Source of the DNA: Ramlibacter sp.
Lineage (GTDB): Bacteria; Pseudomonadota; Gammaproteobacteria; Burkholderiales; Burkholderiaceae_C
Direction: 5' to 3'
Assembly (NCBI GenBank): GCA_030695945.1
Contig: JAUYOG010000037.1
Span: forward strand, 62,001-126,000
DNA length: 64,000 nt
In this document: piece after piece, positions 36,330-44,509 of the stretch
Layout of the letters: the number at the start of each line of letters is the position of its first letter
How positions within the stretch are numbered: the stretch's first letter is position 1
Notes under the pieces: model-generated
The model's database searches: none
The model's input: only the letters and a program-made list of their open reading frames with translations
What the model was told of the DNA's origin: nothing
Program-made: the position numbers and the translations under genes

Positions 36330-38183
36330 TCATTCGACAGTCACGCTCTTTGCAAGATTGCGCGGTTTGTCCACATCGGTTCCGCGGGCGCAGGCGGTGT
36401 GATAGGCCAGCAGTTGCAGCGGCACGACGTGCAGCAGCGGACTCAGGGGGCCGTAGTGCTCCGGCATGCGGATCACGTGGATGCCATCCTCGCTCTCGAT
36501 GCGCGTGTCGGCGTCGGCAAGGACGTACAGCACGCCCCCGCGGGCGCGCACCTCCTGCATGTTGCTCTTGAGCTTCTCCAGCAGCGCATCGTTCGGCGCC
36601 ACGGTGACGACCGGCATTTCGCTGGTGACGAGCGCGAGCGGGCCGTGCTTGAGTTCGCCCGCCGCGTAGGCCTCTGCGTGGATGTACGTGATCTCCTTGA
36701 GCTTGAGCGCGCCCTCCAGGGCGATCGGATAGTGCAGCCCGCGGCCGAGGAACAGCGCGTTCTCCTTGCCGGCGAAATCCTCCGACCAGCTGATCACCTG
36801 CGGCTCCAGCGCCAGCACTGCCGACAGCGCCGCCGGCAGGTGGCGCATCGCCTTCAGGTGGGCGGCTTCTTCGGCCTCGGTCAAACGCCCCTTGGCCTGG
36901 GCCAGCGCCAGCGTCAGCAGGAACAGGCCGGCGAGCTGGGTGGTGAAGGCCTTGGTCGATGCGACGCCGATTTCGACACCGGCGCGCGTGATGTAGGCCA
37001 GCCTGCATTCCCGCACCATGGCCGATGTCGCGACATTGCAGACCGTGAGGGTCTTCGTCATGCCCAATCCCTGCGCATGGCGCAGCGCGGCCAGCGTGTC
37101 GGCCGTCTCGCCGGACTGGCTGATCGTCACGACCAGCGTCGCCGGGTTGGGCACGCTCTCGCGGTAGCGGTACTCGCTCGCGATTTCCACCTGCGTCGGG
37201 ATCTTCGCGATGCCCTCCAGCCAGTACTTGGCGGTGCAGCCGCTGTAATAGCTGGTGCCGCAGGCGAGGATCAGCACGGAATCCACTTCCTTGAAGACGC
37301 GAAACGCCCCATCCCCGAACAGCTCGGGCACGATGGCCTGGACGCCTTCGAGCGTGTCCGCCACCGCGCGCGGCTGCTCGAAGATTTCCTTTTGCATGTA
37401 GTGGCGATACGGCCCCAGTTCCGCCGCGCCGCTGTGCGCCTGGACGGTCCGGACCGGCCGGGTCACGGGCTTGTGGGTCTTGTCCACCACCCAGTACTTT
37501 CCCAGCTGGACGTCGACGACATCGCCCTCTTCCAGGTACACGATCTGGTCGGTCACGCCGGCAAGCGCCATCGCGTCGCTGGCGAGGAAGTTCTCGCCGC
37601 CCAGGGCGCCCACCCCCAGGATCAGCGGCGAGCCCGCGCGCGCGCCCACCACGCGATGAGGCTCGTCCTTGCAGAACACCGCGATCGCGTAGGCGCCGTG
37701 CAGCTGGCCCACCGCGGCCTTCACGGCGTCGAACAGGTCGCCGTCGTACAGGCTGTCGATCAGGTGGCAGATGACTTCGGTGTCGGTCTGGCTCGCGAAC
37801 TCATAGCCCTTCGCGCGGAGCCCGGCGCGCAGCTCGTCGTGGTTCTCGATGATGCCGTTGTGCACCAGGGCGATCCGACCGGGCTTGCCGCTGGCATCCT
37901 TGCCCGGCCCGTGGCTGAAATGCGGATGGGCGTTGCGAACGGCAGGCGCGCCGTGCGTGGCCCAGCGCGTGTGCGCGATGCCGGTCGTGCCGGTGACGTG
38001 GTCCTGGTCCACCTGCGCCAGCAATTCGGCCACTCGATCGGTGCTGCGTGCCCGCTTGAGCCCGCCATCGGCATACACGGCGACGCCGCAGGAGTCATAG
38101 CCGCGGTATTCGAGCCGCTGCAAACCCTGCACCAGGATGGGGACGATGTTGCGGGTGGAGACCGCGCCGACGATGCCGCACAT
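36330..38183 (-). CDS. glmS: Glutamine-fructose-6-phosphate aminotransferase (isomerising)
   Basis: Makes glucosamine-6-phosphate, the entry to UDP-GlcNAc. It has 617 residues. The N-terminal glutaminase has the Cys nucleophile at position 2 (MCGIVGAV) and [10 protein letters not shown]. Two SIS isomerase domains follow ([22 protein letters not shown], and [16 protein letters not shown] [13 protein letters not shown]), ending in the conserved SVTVE. An AAGGAG site precedes the ATG. The gene is divergent from the Lrp regulator across 119 AT-rich bases and shares the neighbourhood with glmU. Confidence 0.97.
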   Translation of the reverse strand: MCGIVGAVSTRNIVPILVQGLQRLEYRGYDSCGVAVYADGGLKRARSTDRVAELLAQVDQDHVTGTTGIAHTRWATHGAPAVRNAHPHFSHGPGKDASGKPGRIALVHNGIIENHDELRAGLRAKGYEFASQTDTEVICHLIDSLYDGDLFDAVKAAVGQLHGAYAIAVFCKDEPHRVVGARAGSPLILGVGALGGENFLASDAMALAGVTDQIVYLEEGDVVDVQLGKYWVVDKTHKPVTRPVRTVQAHSGAAELGPYRHYMQKEIFEQPRAVADTLEGVQAIVPELFGDGAFRVFKEVDSVLILACGTSYYSGCTAKYWLEGIAKIPTQVEIASEYRYRESVPNPATLVVTISQSGETADTLAALRHAQGLGMTKTLTVCNVATSAMVRECRLAYITRAGVEIGVASTKAFTTQLAGLFLLTLALAQAKGRLTEAEEAAHLKAMRHLPAALSAVLALEPQVISWSEDFAGKENALFLGRGLHYPIALEGALKLKEITYIHAEAYAAGELKHGPLALVTSEMPVVTVAPNDALLEKLKSNMQEVRARGGVLYVLADADTRIESEDGIHVIRMPEHYGPLSPLLHVVPLQLLAYHTACARGTDVDKPRNLAKSVTVE

Positions 38184-38250
38184 GAGGAAGCTCCTTATTG
38201 GAGGGGAGACTGTATGAGGGGGACAAAGAAATATGCAGTCTAATTCTGTT

Positions 38251-38302
38251 TAAATTTGCAGTTAAATTTCATAAATTGCATTTCATGAAATATACTTTCT
38301 AA
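38251..38302 (+). promoter_or_regulatory. Promoter and AT-rich operator candidate of the Lrp/AsnC gene
   Basis: TTCATA (38268-38273) and TATACT (38291-38296) are spaced by 17 bases, and TATACT ends six bases before the ATG at 38303. That predicts a leaderless mRNA; there is no Shine-Dalgarno. Two TAAATTT repeats at 38251 and 38263, TAAATT at 38272, and the palindrome ATTTCATGAAAT (38280-38291) overlap the promoter. They look like an autoregulatory Lrp-type site that could also affect glmS. Confidence 0.55.
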
Positions 38303-38806
38303 ATGATAGAACAAACGGAAGAAATAACACTCGACTCAATCGACTGGGCGTTGCTGGATAAGCTCCAGGACGACGCCTCGCTCAGCAACCAGGACTTGGC
38401 GGCACGGGTCCATGTCTCGCCGCCAACCTGCCTGCGCCGCGTCAGGCGGCTGCGCGAGGCCGGCCTGATCGATCGCCAAGTCGCCATCCTGGACACGGCG
38501 CGCCTCGCGCCCTTGCTCGGGCACGGACTGCAAGCCATCGTCGAGATCACGCTCGACCGGCAAGGCGAGGAGCAGCAGGCGGCGTTCGAGGCGCGCATCA
38601 CGGCAGACGATGCCGTGCAGCAGTGCTACCGGGTCTCGCCCGGCCCGGACTTCGTGCTGGTGGTCTATGCGGCCGACATGCCGGGCTACCTGGCGCTGGC
38701 GCAACGCCTTTTCACGAGTGACGCGAACGTGCGGAACGTGAAGTCATTCTTTTCAGTGAAGCGCGCCAAGTTCCAGCCGAAGGTCCCGGTGCTGTCGCGC
38801 GGATAG
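38303..38806 (+). CDS. Lrp/AsnC family transcriptional regulator
   Basis: A 167-residue feast/famine regulator. An N-terminal winged helix-turn-helix (about 11-70: SIDWALLDKLQDDASLSNQDLA, then VSPPTCLRRVRRLREAGLI) is followed by the RAM ligand-binding domain (about 80-155), with PGPDFVLVVYAADMPGYLAL. It lies between glmS and glmU, divergent from glmS and convergent with glmU (16-base gap). The effector is unknown, probably an amino acid. Confidence 0.92.
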   Translation: MIEQTEEITLDSIDWALLDKLQDDASLSNQDLAARVHVSPPTCLRRVRRLREAGLIDRQVAILDTARLAPLLGHGLQAIVEITLDRQGEEQQAAFEARITADDAVQQCYRVSPGPDFVLVVYAADMPGYLALAQRLFTSDANVRNVKSFFSVKRAKFQPKVPVLSRG

Positions 38807-38822
38807 GCCTCGCGTCGCGCCG

Positions 38823-40220
38823 CTACTTCGGCGCCTTCTTCGGCCGCTCCCAATCCGGGATGCTCACCTGCTTGCCGCGCGCGACCGACAGCGCGCCGGC
38901 CGGTGTGTCCTTGGTGATCGTGGAGCTGGCACCCACGGTGCCGCCGCGGCCGATGGTGACCGGCGCGACCAGCACGCTGTTGCTGCCGATGTGCACGTCG
39001 TCCTCGATCACCGTGCGGTGCTTGTTGGCGCCGTCGTAGTTGGCGGTGATCGAACCGGCGCCGTAGTTGACGCGCTCGCCCACGGTGGCGTCGCCAAGGT
39101 ATGCAAGGTGGTTGGCCTTCGCGCCGCGTGCCAGCGTCGAATTCTTGATCTCCACGAAGTTGCCCACGTGAACCTCGGGCCCAAGCTGCGCGCCCGGCCG
39201 CAGGCGCGCGAACGGTCCGACGAAAGCGCCTTCGCCGATGCGCACCCCCAGTTTTTCGCCGTCGATGTGCGTGAAGGGATGAATCACGGCGCCGGCTTCG
39301 ATGATGGCGTTCGCGATGACGCAGTTCGCACCGACATTCACGCCCTCGCCCAGTTGCACCTTGCCCTCGAACACGCAGTTGATGTCGATCTCCACATCCT
39401 GCGCGACCTCGAGTGCGCCGCGCAGGTCGAAGCGTGCCGGATCCGCGATCCGCACGCCACGCTCCATCAGCGCGCGCGCCTGGCGCAGCTGAAACGCCCG
39501 CTCCAGTTCGGCCAGCTGCAACGGGCTGTTGACACCGTCCACCTGCACCTTGTCGGCGGTCTTCACCGCGACGACCTTGGCGCCGTCTTCCACGGCCATC
39601 TTCACGATGTCCGTGAGGTAGTACTCCTTCTGCGCGTTGTCGTTGGTCAGGCGCCCCAGCCAGCCCTTGAGCAATGCGTTCGGCACTGCCATGAAGCCGG
39701 TGTAGACCTCGCGGATCGCGCGCTCGTCGGCGCTCGCGTCCTTATGTTCCACGATGGCCCGCACGGCGTCCCCGGTGCGCAGGATGCGGCCGTAGCCGGC
39801 CGGATCGGGCATCTCCACGCTCAGCAGGGCGAGCCGCCCGCCGGCGCTCGCATCGAGCAAGCCCTGCAAGGTCGCAGGCTCGACCAGCGGGACGTCGCCG
39901 TTGAGGATCAGCGTCGTGCCGTCATCGGGCAACAGGGGCACGGCTTGCTGGACGGCATGCCCGGTGCCCAACTGCGGCTCCTGCCGCGCGAAGAGGGGCC
40001 CGGGCTTGCCCGGCTGGCGCCAAGCCGCGACCGCCGCCTCCACCTGCGCCGCGCCGTTGCCCGTCACCACGACCACGCGGCGGGCCGAAAGGGTCTCGAC
40101 ACAGCCGAGTACGTGCTGCAACAATGCACGTCCGGCTAAACGGTGCAACACTTTGGGCAAGCGGCTTTTCATCCGCACGCCCTTGCCTGCGGCCATGATG
40201 ACCACGTCGACAGCTGTCAT
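38823..40220 (-). CDS. glmU: Bifunctional GlcN-1-P acetyltransferase / GlcNAc-1-P uridyltransferase
   Basis: Catalyses the last two steps of UDP-GlcNAc synthesis. It has 465 residues. The N-terminal Rossmann-like pyrophosphorylase shows MAAGKGVRMKSRLPKVLH (about residues 9-26), and ILNGDVPLV carries the metal aspartate. The C-terminal left-handed beta helix (about 255-445) has hexapeptide repeats and NHLAYLGDATVG. The ATG at 40218-40220 follows an AAGGAAAG ribosome site. It lies 21 bases from the divergent DUF6279 start. Confidence 0.96.
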   Translation of the reverse strand: MTAVDVVIMAAGKGVRMKSRLPKVLHRLAGRALLQHVLGCVETLSARRVVVVTGNGAAQVEAAVAAWRQPGKPGPLFARQEPQLGTGHAVQQAVPLLPDDGTTLILNGDVPLVEPATLQGLLDASAGGRLALLSVEMPDPAGYGRILRTGDAVRAIVEHKDASADERAIREVYTGFMAVPNALLKGWLGRLTNDNAQKEYYLTDIVKMAVEDGAKVVAVKTADKVQVDGVNSPLQLAELERAFQLRQARALMERGVRIADPARFDLRGALEVAQDVEIDINCVFEGKVQLGEGVNVGANCVIANAIIEAGAVIHPFTHIDGEKLGVRIGEGAFVGPFARLRPGAQLGPEVHVGNFVEIKNSTLARGAKANHLAYLGDATVGERVNYGAGSITANYDGANKHRTVIEDDVHIGSNSVLVAPVTIGRGGTVGASSTITKDTPAGALSVARGKQVSIPDWERPKKAPK

Positions 40221-40241
40221 GGACTTTCCTTCAACCATTCG

Positions 40242-41114
40242 ATGACCCTCGCCTCAAGACTGGGACGCATTATCGGCCTGCTGGGCCTTGCGGCGACGCT
40301 CGCCGCCTGCAGCGCCATCAAGCTGGGGTACAACACCCTGGACGACGTCGCCTACTGGTGGCTGGACAGCTACGTGGATTTCAGCGACGAGCAGTCGCCC
40401 CGCGCGCGCGAGGACCTGACGCGCCTGCACCAGTGGCACCGCGTCAACGAACTGCCCCGGTTCGCGTCGCTGCTGCAAAGCATGGAACAGCTCGCGCCGG
40501 GCAACATCACCGGCGCGCAGGCTTGTACGATTTTTGCGCAGTTCCGGGAACGGCTGGATGCGCTGGCGGCCCGTGCCGAGCCTGCCGTCGTCACGCTGGC
40601 GACCGGGCTGACTCCGGAGCAGGTGGCGCACATGGAACGCAAGTACGAGAAGAACAACGCCAATTTCCGCAAGGACTGGCTCCTTCCCGCGCCCGGCGAG
40701 CAGGCCCAGAAGCGGTTCGAGCAGTTCCTGGAACGCAGCGAGATGGTCTACGGCAAGCTGGACGAGCCCCAGCGCGCGGTCCTGCGGCGCGAGCTGCAGC
40801 ATTCGGTGTTCGACCCGAAAAGCCTCCTCGCCGAGCGCCAGCGGCGCCAGCGCGACCTGGTTCAGACGTTGCGGAGGCTCGCCGGCACGCCGATCTCATT
40901 GGGAGATGCGCGCACCTTGCTACGCGGCTACCTCGACCGGGTGCGCGATCCGCCGGACCGGGCTGCCCATGCCTACCAGCATGCGCTGATCAACGAAGGC
41001 TGCGCCACCTTCGCGGCGCTGCACAACAGCACGAACGCCGCGCAGCGCGAATCGGCCGTGCGCCGGCTCCGTGCCTACCAACGCGACCTGCAGGAGCTCG
41101 CCGCGCAACAATGA
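40242..41114 (+). CDS. DUF6279-type lipoprotein
   Basis: A 290-residue predicted outer-membrane lipoprotein. The lipobox is LAAC, with cysteine 23 (ATLAACSAIKLGYNTLDDVA). The mature part is entirely helical, with the family phrases YNTLDDVAYWWLDSYVDFS and LTPEQVAHMERKYEKNNANF. The molecular function is unknown. The start at 40242 is fixed by the signal peptide, and there is no convincing ribosome site. Confidence 0.85.
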   Translation: MTLASRLGRIIGLLGLAATLAACSAIKLGYNTLDDVAYWWLDSYVDFSDEQSPRAREDLTRLHQWHRVNELPRFASLLQSMEQLAPGNITGAQACTIFAQFRERLDALAARAEPAVVTLATGLTPEQVAHMERKYEKNNANFRKDWLLPAPGEQAQKRFEQFLERSEMVYGKLDEPQRAVLRRELQHSVFDPKSLLAERQRRQRDLVQTLRRLAGTPISLGDARTLLRGYLDRVRDPPDRAAHAYQHALINEGCATFAALHNSTNAAQRESAVRRLRAYQRDLQELAAQQ

Positions 41115-41121
41115 TGGAAGG

Positions 41122-41427
41122 TCAGCGCTCGCCCTTGGAGTGGGAGCGGCCTTCCTTCTCGGCCTCTTCCAGGTCACGCGCTTCCTGGTCGGAGCGCGGC
41201 TTGGCGGCCTCGGCATCCTTCTCGACATCCGCGTCCTTCAGGTATTCCTTGATGTCCTTCTGGTAGTCGCGAGTGGCTTCGTAGCTGCCCTCGCCCATCT
41301 GCTGGCCGCCCTGCTGCGCGCCGGGTTTGCGCTGGAACTCGTTCGAGCCGGACTGCTGCTGTTGCGAATCGCTGTCGCGCGCGGGCTGCTGCTGCAGGAC
41401 GCGCGGCGTGGAATTGCTGGATGCCAT
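41122..41427 (-). CDS. Small hydrophilic Gln-rich protein of unknown function
   Basis: 101 residues from MASSNSTPRVLQQ. The N-terminal half is Gln/Ser-rich and disordered (RDSDSQQQQSGSNEF, GAQQGGQQMGEGSYEATRDYQ). The C-terminal half is an acidic/basic charged helix (KDIKEYLKDADVEKDAEAAK). There is no signal or membrane segment. This composition resembles small stress-induced hydrophilic proteins, but I recognise no family. It lies 7 bases from the convergent DUF6279 stop, and 128 bases separate it from the metallo-hydrolase gene upstream. Confidence 0.65.
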   Translation of the reverse strand: MASSNSTPRVLQQQPARDSDSQQQQSGSNEFQRKPGAQQGGQQMGEGSYEATRDYQKDIKEYLKDADVEKDAEAAKPRSDQEARDLEEAEKEGRSHSKGER

Positions 41428-41555
41428 CGATAACTCCTGTCTGGGACTGCACATCGCGACTTGGCGAAGTGGCCCCAGCTTAGGAGGCCGAGCACAACGG
41501 CTGTGTCGTCCGGCGCGGGGCAGCTCTGTCGGCCGCCACCTACACCCGCAGCCGC

Positions 41556-42545
41556 TCAGGCTTGCAGCGCCGCCCACATCTCCTTGTCCCGCTCGGCGGT
41601 CCAGATACGGGGGTTTTTTATACCCCGCGCCTCGTCGTAGGCGCGGCTCACGTCGAACGGCAGGCAGTGCTCGTAGATGAACACGTGGCCGAAGATCGGG
41701 TCCATGCGCTTGCGGGTGTGCTCCATTGCGGCCTTCAGGTCCATGTCGGCGGCGGCGGCCTCCTTGCCGCAGGCATAGAGCGTCTCGACCCAGCGCTTGG
41801 TGTAATCGAGGGCCTTGTTCACCTCGGCCAGGCCCTTCATCGCTTCGCCGCGCCCGGGCACGATCGCTTCGGCGCGCAAGGCGCGCAAGGCTTCCAGCGT
41901 GGCGGGCCATTCCTCCAGGTGCGCATCGCCCGTGTACACGCCGGCCTCGTATTCGACCAGGTCACCCGAGAACAGCACTTTTTCCTCTTCGACCCACGCC
42001 ACCGTGTCGCCACGCGTGTGGCCCGGGCCCGGGTGCCAGACCTGCACCTTCACGCCGCCCAGGTCCACGGTGAGCTTGCCGGGCACCTCGCCTTTGACCG
42101 GGTTGCCGCCGCCGATCACCATCGTCGGCCAGGTCAGGCCCGGCACGCTCTCGGCGTTGCGGAAAAGGCGCGGGAAGCGCTCCATCTCCGATTGCATGTC
42201 TTCCTTGCCGCGCTCGACGATCAGGTCGTACGTCCCCTGGCTGGCGATGACCTCGGTCGCGCCCTCGGCCGCGTAGGCGCTGGCGCCCAGCACGCGCACC
42301 GCGTGGTAATGCGTGAGCAGCACGTACTTGATCGGCTTCTCGCTCACCGTGCGGATGCGCGCGATGAGGTCCTGCGCCATCGCGGGCGTCGCGGTGGCGT
42401 CGCTCACCATGATGAACTTGTCGCCGATGATGACGCCCGAGTTCGGGTCGCCCTCGGCCGTGTAGGCCCAGCAATGCGCGCTGAGCTGCTCGAACGTGAT
42501 CTTCTTGTCGGCCAGGTCGGCCTGGCTGGCGAAAGCTTTGGACAT
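41556..42545 (-). CDS. Metallo-beta-lactamase-fold protein with an altered metal site
   Basis: 329 residues with the alpha-beta-beta-alpha fold of the MBL superfamily. The usual HxHxDH reads HYHAVR (H79, H81; positions of the Asp and third His are V83 and R84). The middle His (GPGHTRGDT) and bridging Asp (FSGDLVEYEAG) are kept. The final His of the usual PGHG is Arg (VPGRGEAM). Site 1 may still hold a metal, while site 2 looks lost. The ATG at 42543-42545 follows an AGGAG site. The substrate is unknown; a non-hydrolytic or single-metal role is possible. Confidence 0.8.
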   Translation of the reverse strand: MSKAFASQADLADKKITFEQLSAHCWAYTAEGDPNSGVIIGDKFIMVSDATATPAMAQDLIARIRTVSEKPIKYVLLTHYHAVRVLGASAYAAEGATEVIASQGTYDLIVERGKEDMQSEMERFPRLFRNAESVPGLTWPTMVIGGGNPVKGEVPGKLTVDLGGVKVQVWHPGPGHTRGDTVAWVEEEKVLFSGDLVEYEAGVYTGDAHLEEWPATLEALRALRAEAIVPGRGEAMKGLAEVNKALDYTKRWVETLYACGKEAAAADMDLKAAMEHTRKRMDPIFGHVFIYEHCLPFDVSRAYDEARGIKNPRIWTAERDKEMWAALQA

Positions 42546-42618
42546 CGTGTCTCCTGGGACGGCTTGCGGAGGGGAAACGACGATTTTACCTAACCGTAAT
42601 CCATTACGGATTGTTGAA

Positions 42619-43122
42619 TCACGCAGGCCCCGCCTGGCGCAGCCAGCCGAGTGCCTGCGTGGCCACCGCGTCCAGGGGCAGGCCGGCGTCGACGCCCAGC
42701 ACGCCGGGCTCGCCGGCCGGGTCTTCCAGCGCCTCGAATTGGCTGGCCACCAGGCTGGGCGGGTAGAAGTGCCCGCCGCGCGCCTGCACGCGCCGCAACG
42801 CCTCGTCCTGCGACAGCTGAAGGTGCACGAATCGCAATCCCGGTACGGCCGCACGCAGCCGGTCCCGGTAGGAGCGCTTGAGAGCAGAGCAAGTCAGCAC
42901 GGCGCCCGCGGGTTGCCGCGCCAGCTCGAGGGCCAGCCGGTCGAGCCAGCCGGCGCGGTCCTCGTCGCCGAGCGCGAGGCCCCGCTTCATCTTGTCGATA
43001 TTGCTGGCGGGGTGGAACTCATCGCCTTCGACCAGCGGCAGGCCCAGCGCCTGCGCGATCCGCTCGCCGACGGCCGACTTCCCGCAGCCGGCCACGCCCA
43101 TGACGACGACGTGCAGGTTCAT
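42619..43122 (-). CDS. gntK: Gluconokinase
   Basis: Phosphorylates gluconate to 6-phosphogluconate, feeding the Entner-Doudoroff or pentose phosphate route. The 167 residues are the compact GntK type: P-loop GVAGCGKSAVGE (9-20), then EGDEFHPASNIDKMKRG, which binds gluconate, and CSALKRSYRDRLR. Its ATG overlaps the TetR stop (ATGA), so the regulator and kinase are cotranscribed. No gluconate transporter or dehydratase lies nearby. Confidence 0.93.
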   Translation of the reverse strand: MNLHVVVMGVAGCGKSAVGERIAQALGLPLVEGDEFHPASNIDKMKRGLALGDEDRAGWLDRLALELARQPAGAVLTCSALKRSYRDRLRAAVPGLRFVHLQLSQDEALRRVQARGGHFYPPSLVASQFEALEDPAGEPGVLGVDAGLPLDAVATQALGWLRQAGPA

Positions 43123-43718
43123 GGGGCCAGCCCCTTCTCGAGCATGGCGATCACCTCCTCGGCGAACGCGCCGTAGCTCATGGGCCCGCCGGGGCGCAGC
43201 CACGTGAACGTCCAGTTGATCATGCCGAACAGCATCATCGTCACCGGGGTCTGGTTGGCCGCGGTCACGCGCGCGGGATACGCACGGCGCAGGAAGCGCG
43301 TCATGGCCGACACGACATCCCGCTGGCGGTTCAGGATGAGGTCCCGCTGCGCGTCGCCGAGGAACTTGGTGTCGTACAGCAGCGCGACGTGGCGCGTCGC
43401 AGAGCTCTCGTACTCCTCCAGGAAGCCCCGCACCAGTTCGTGCAGCGCGGCGCGGTCGTCGAGGTTGCGGCGTTGCGCGGTGGCCTCGGCCTGCCCGATC
43501 ATCGCCAGCAGCCGCTGGGTGTAGCGGTCCAGCAGGTCGAACAGGATCGCTTCCTTGCTCTCGTAGTAGTGATAGAGGCGCGCCTTCGACGCCCCGCAGG
43601 CGGCCGCGATGTCGTTCATGCTGGCCGCCGGGTAGCTGCGGTCGGCAAAGCATTGGGCGGCCACGTCCAGGATTTCGTCGCGCTTGAGTTCGTGCTGGGA
43701 GGACTTGGGCCGGGCCAT
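43119..43718 (-). CDS. TetR family transcriptional regulator
   Basis: A 199-residue one-component repressor. The N-terminal helix-turn-helix (about 10-58) has KRDEILDVAAQCFADRSYPAAS followed by DIAAACGASKARLYHYYESKEA. The C-terminal helical ligand domain resembles regulators of acyl-CoA or aromatic metabolism, but the ligand cannot be told. It is upstream of and coupled to gntK. GATAAT ends six bases before the ATG and there is no Shine-Dalgarno. Confidence 0.9.
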   Translation of the reverse strand: MARPKSSQHELKRDEILDVAAQCFADRSYPAASMNDIAAACGASKARLYHYYESKEAILFDLLDRYTQRLLAMIGQAEATAQRRNLDDRAALHELVRGFLEEYESSATRHVALLYDTKFLGDAQRDLILNRQRDVVSAMTRFLRRAYPARVTAANQTPVTMMLFGMINWTFTWLRPGGPMSYGAFAEEVIAMLEKGLAP

Positions 43719-43724
43719 CCGAGA

Positions 43725-43730
43725 ATTATC
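43725..43730 (-). promoter_or_regulatory. Candidate -10 box GATAAT for a leaderless tetR-gntK transcript
   Basis: On the minus strand GATAAT is followed by six bases and then the ATG at 43718-43716. There is no ribosome site in between. It is one of several such arrangements in the window. Confidence 0.4.
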
Positions 43731-43786
43731 GGCTGCGGCACTCGCGATCCGTCAAAACGCGCGGCCATTCGGGGGCCACCGCGGAT

Positions 43787-43858
43787 CCGGCTTTGCCGGG
43801 CCGCTGGTGGCGCCCTCTTGACGGGGAGGCGCCGCGGGCGATTCGGGGGTGGGCGTTC
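43787..43858. repeat. Dispersed GC-rich hairpin repeat between DUF2917 and tetR
   Basis: CCGGC-TTT-GCCGG (43787-43799) is followed by two GGCGCC blocks (43809-43814 and 43828-43833) around a C/T-G/A-rich centre, and then GATTCGGGGGTGGGC. I recall this layout as a common intergenic element in Comamonadaceae. It fills most of the 143 bases between the two minus-strand genes and may act as a bidirectional transcription or mRNA-stability signal. Confidence 0.55.
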
Positions 43859-43861
43859 GCT

Positions 43862-44377
43862 TCAGCTCATGGCGCCGTGGGCGCGGCAGGCCCTGGCCTC
43901 GGCGTTGAAGGCGCAGTCGGCCAGGGTTTCGCGGCCGCGGCCGGCCACCAGGTCCCAGGCCAGGCCGGCCAGGCCGGCGACCAGACGGCCCGCGGCGCCC
44001 GCGCCGAGCGCCAAGGCCAGCCGCAAGTCCGCCAAGGGTTGAACCAGGCGGGCCAGGCGCGGGGCGGCGGCACGCAGCGGCAGCGGATCCCAGCTGAAGT
44101 AGGCCGGAAGCCCGCCGTTCAAGGGCTCGACCACCAGCCGCTGGCCCGGGCGCAGCCGCAGCTGGTCGCCCACGCCGACGACGTGGTCCCCGAGCTCGTT
44201 CAAGGGGCCGCTGTGCGGCCCGTCGTACGTGGCCCAGAGTTGGCCGTGCGCCACCTTCACGGTTCCGGCCTCGCGGGGCTCCAGCGTGATGGCGCGGCCC
44301 GCAGCCAGCTTCCACGTGCCGGGCAGCGCCGGGGCGGACGATGATTGTTGCATTTGCGTGAGCGTTTGCGAGGCCAT
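43862..44377 (-). CDS. DUF2917 protein
   Basis: 171 residues from MASQTLTQMQQSS. The N-terminal two-thirds (about 20-100) is a small cupin-like beta domain of the DUF2917 kind: TWKLAAGRAITLEPREAGTV, GQLWATYDGPHSG, GDHVVGVGDQLRLRPGQRLV. An Ala/Leu-rich helical tail follows. The function is unknown. A GGAGA site precedes the ATG. It is divergent from a LysR gene, with a LysR-type dyad in the shared 132-base region, so it is the likely target of that regulator. Confidence 0.82.
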   Translation of the reverse strand: MASQTLTQMQQSSSAPALPGTWKLAAGRAITLEPREAGTVKVAHGQLWATYDGPHSGPLNELGDHVVGVGDQLRLRPGQRLVVEPLNGGLPAYFSWDPLPLRAAAPRLARLVQPLADLRLALALGAGAAGRLVAGLAGLAWDLVAGRGRETLADCAFNAEARACRAHGAMS

Positions 44378-44456
44378 GACATTCTCCAATCGGGGCAGTT
44401 CGGCACTGAATCATCGACGACGCAGACTTGGCAGTCCAATGAAATGCAGCTACGCT

Positions 44457-44479
44457 ATTGATTCCCAATTCGCATCAAT
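44457..44479. promoter_or_regulatory. LysR-type operator ATTGAT-N11-ATCAAT
   Basis: A perfect 6-base dyad with an 11-base centre, containing the T-N11-A core of LysR-type regulators. It lies 31 bases before the lysR ATG and 80 bases upstream of the DUF2917 start, where an LTTR recognition site would be expected for autoregulation and activation of the divergent gene. Confidence 0.7.
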
Positions 44480-44509
44480 GAACGCGTCCCTCCTGACAAG
44501 CACTGGCAC

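Noticed and set aside
38806..38823. Terminator between lrp and glmU
   Set aside because: The 16-base gap holds no stem with a T tract on either strand.
42619..42854. Upstream extension of the metallo-beta-lactamase-fold gene to 42854
   Set aside because: The extra 103 codons are the shadow of gntK in another frame. The ATG at 42545 has a good AGGAG site and matches the domain boundary.
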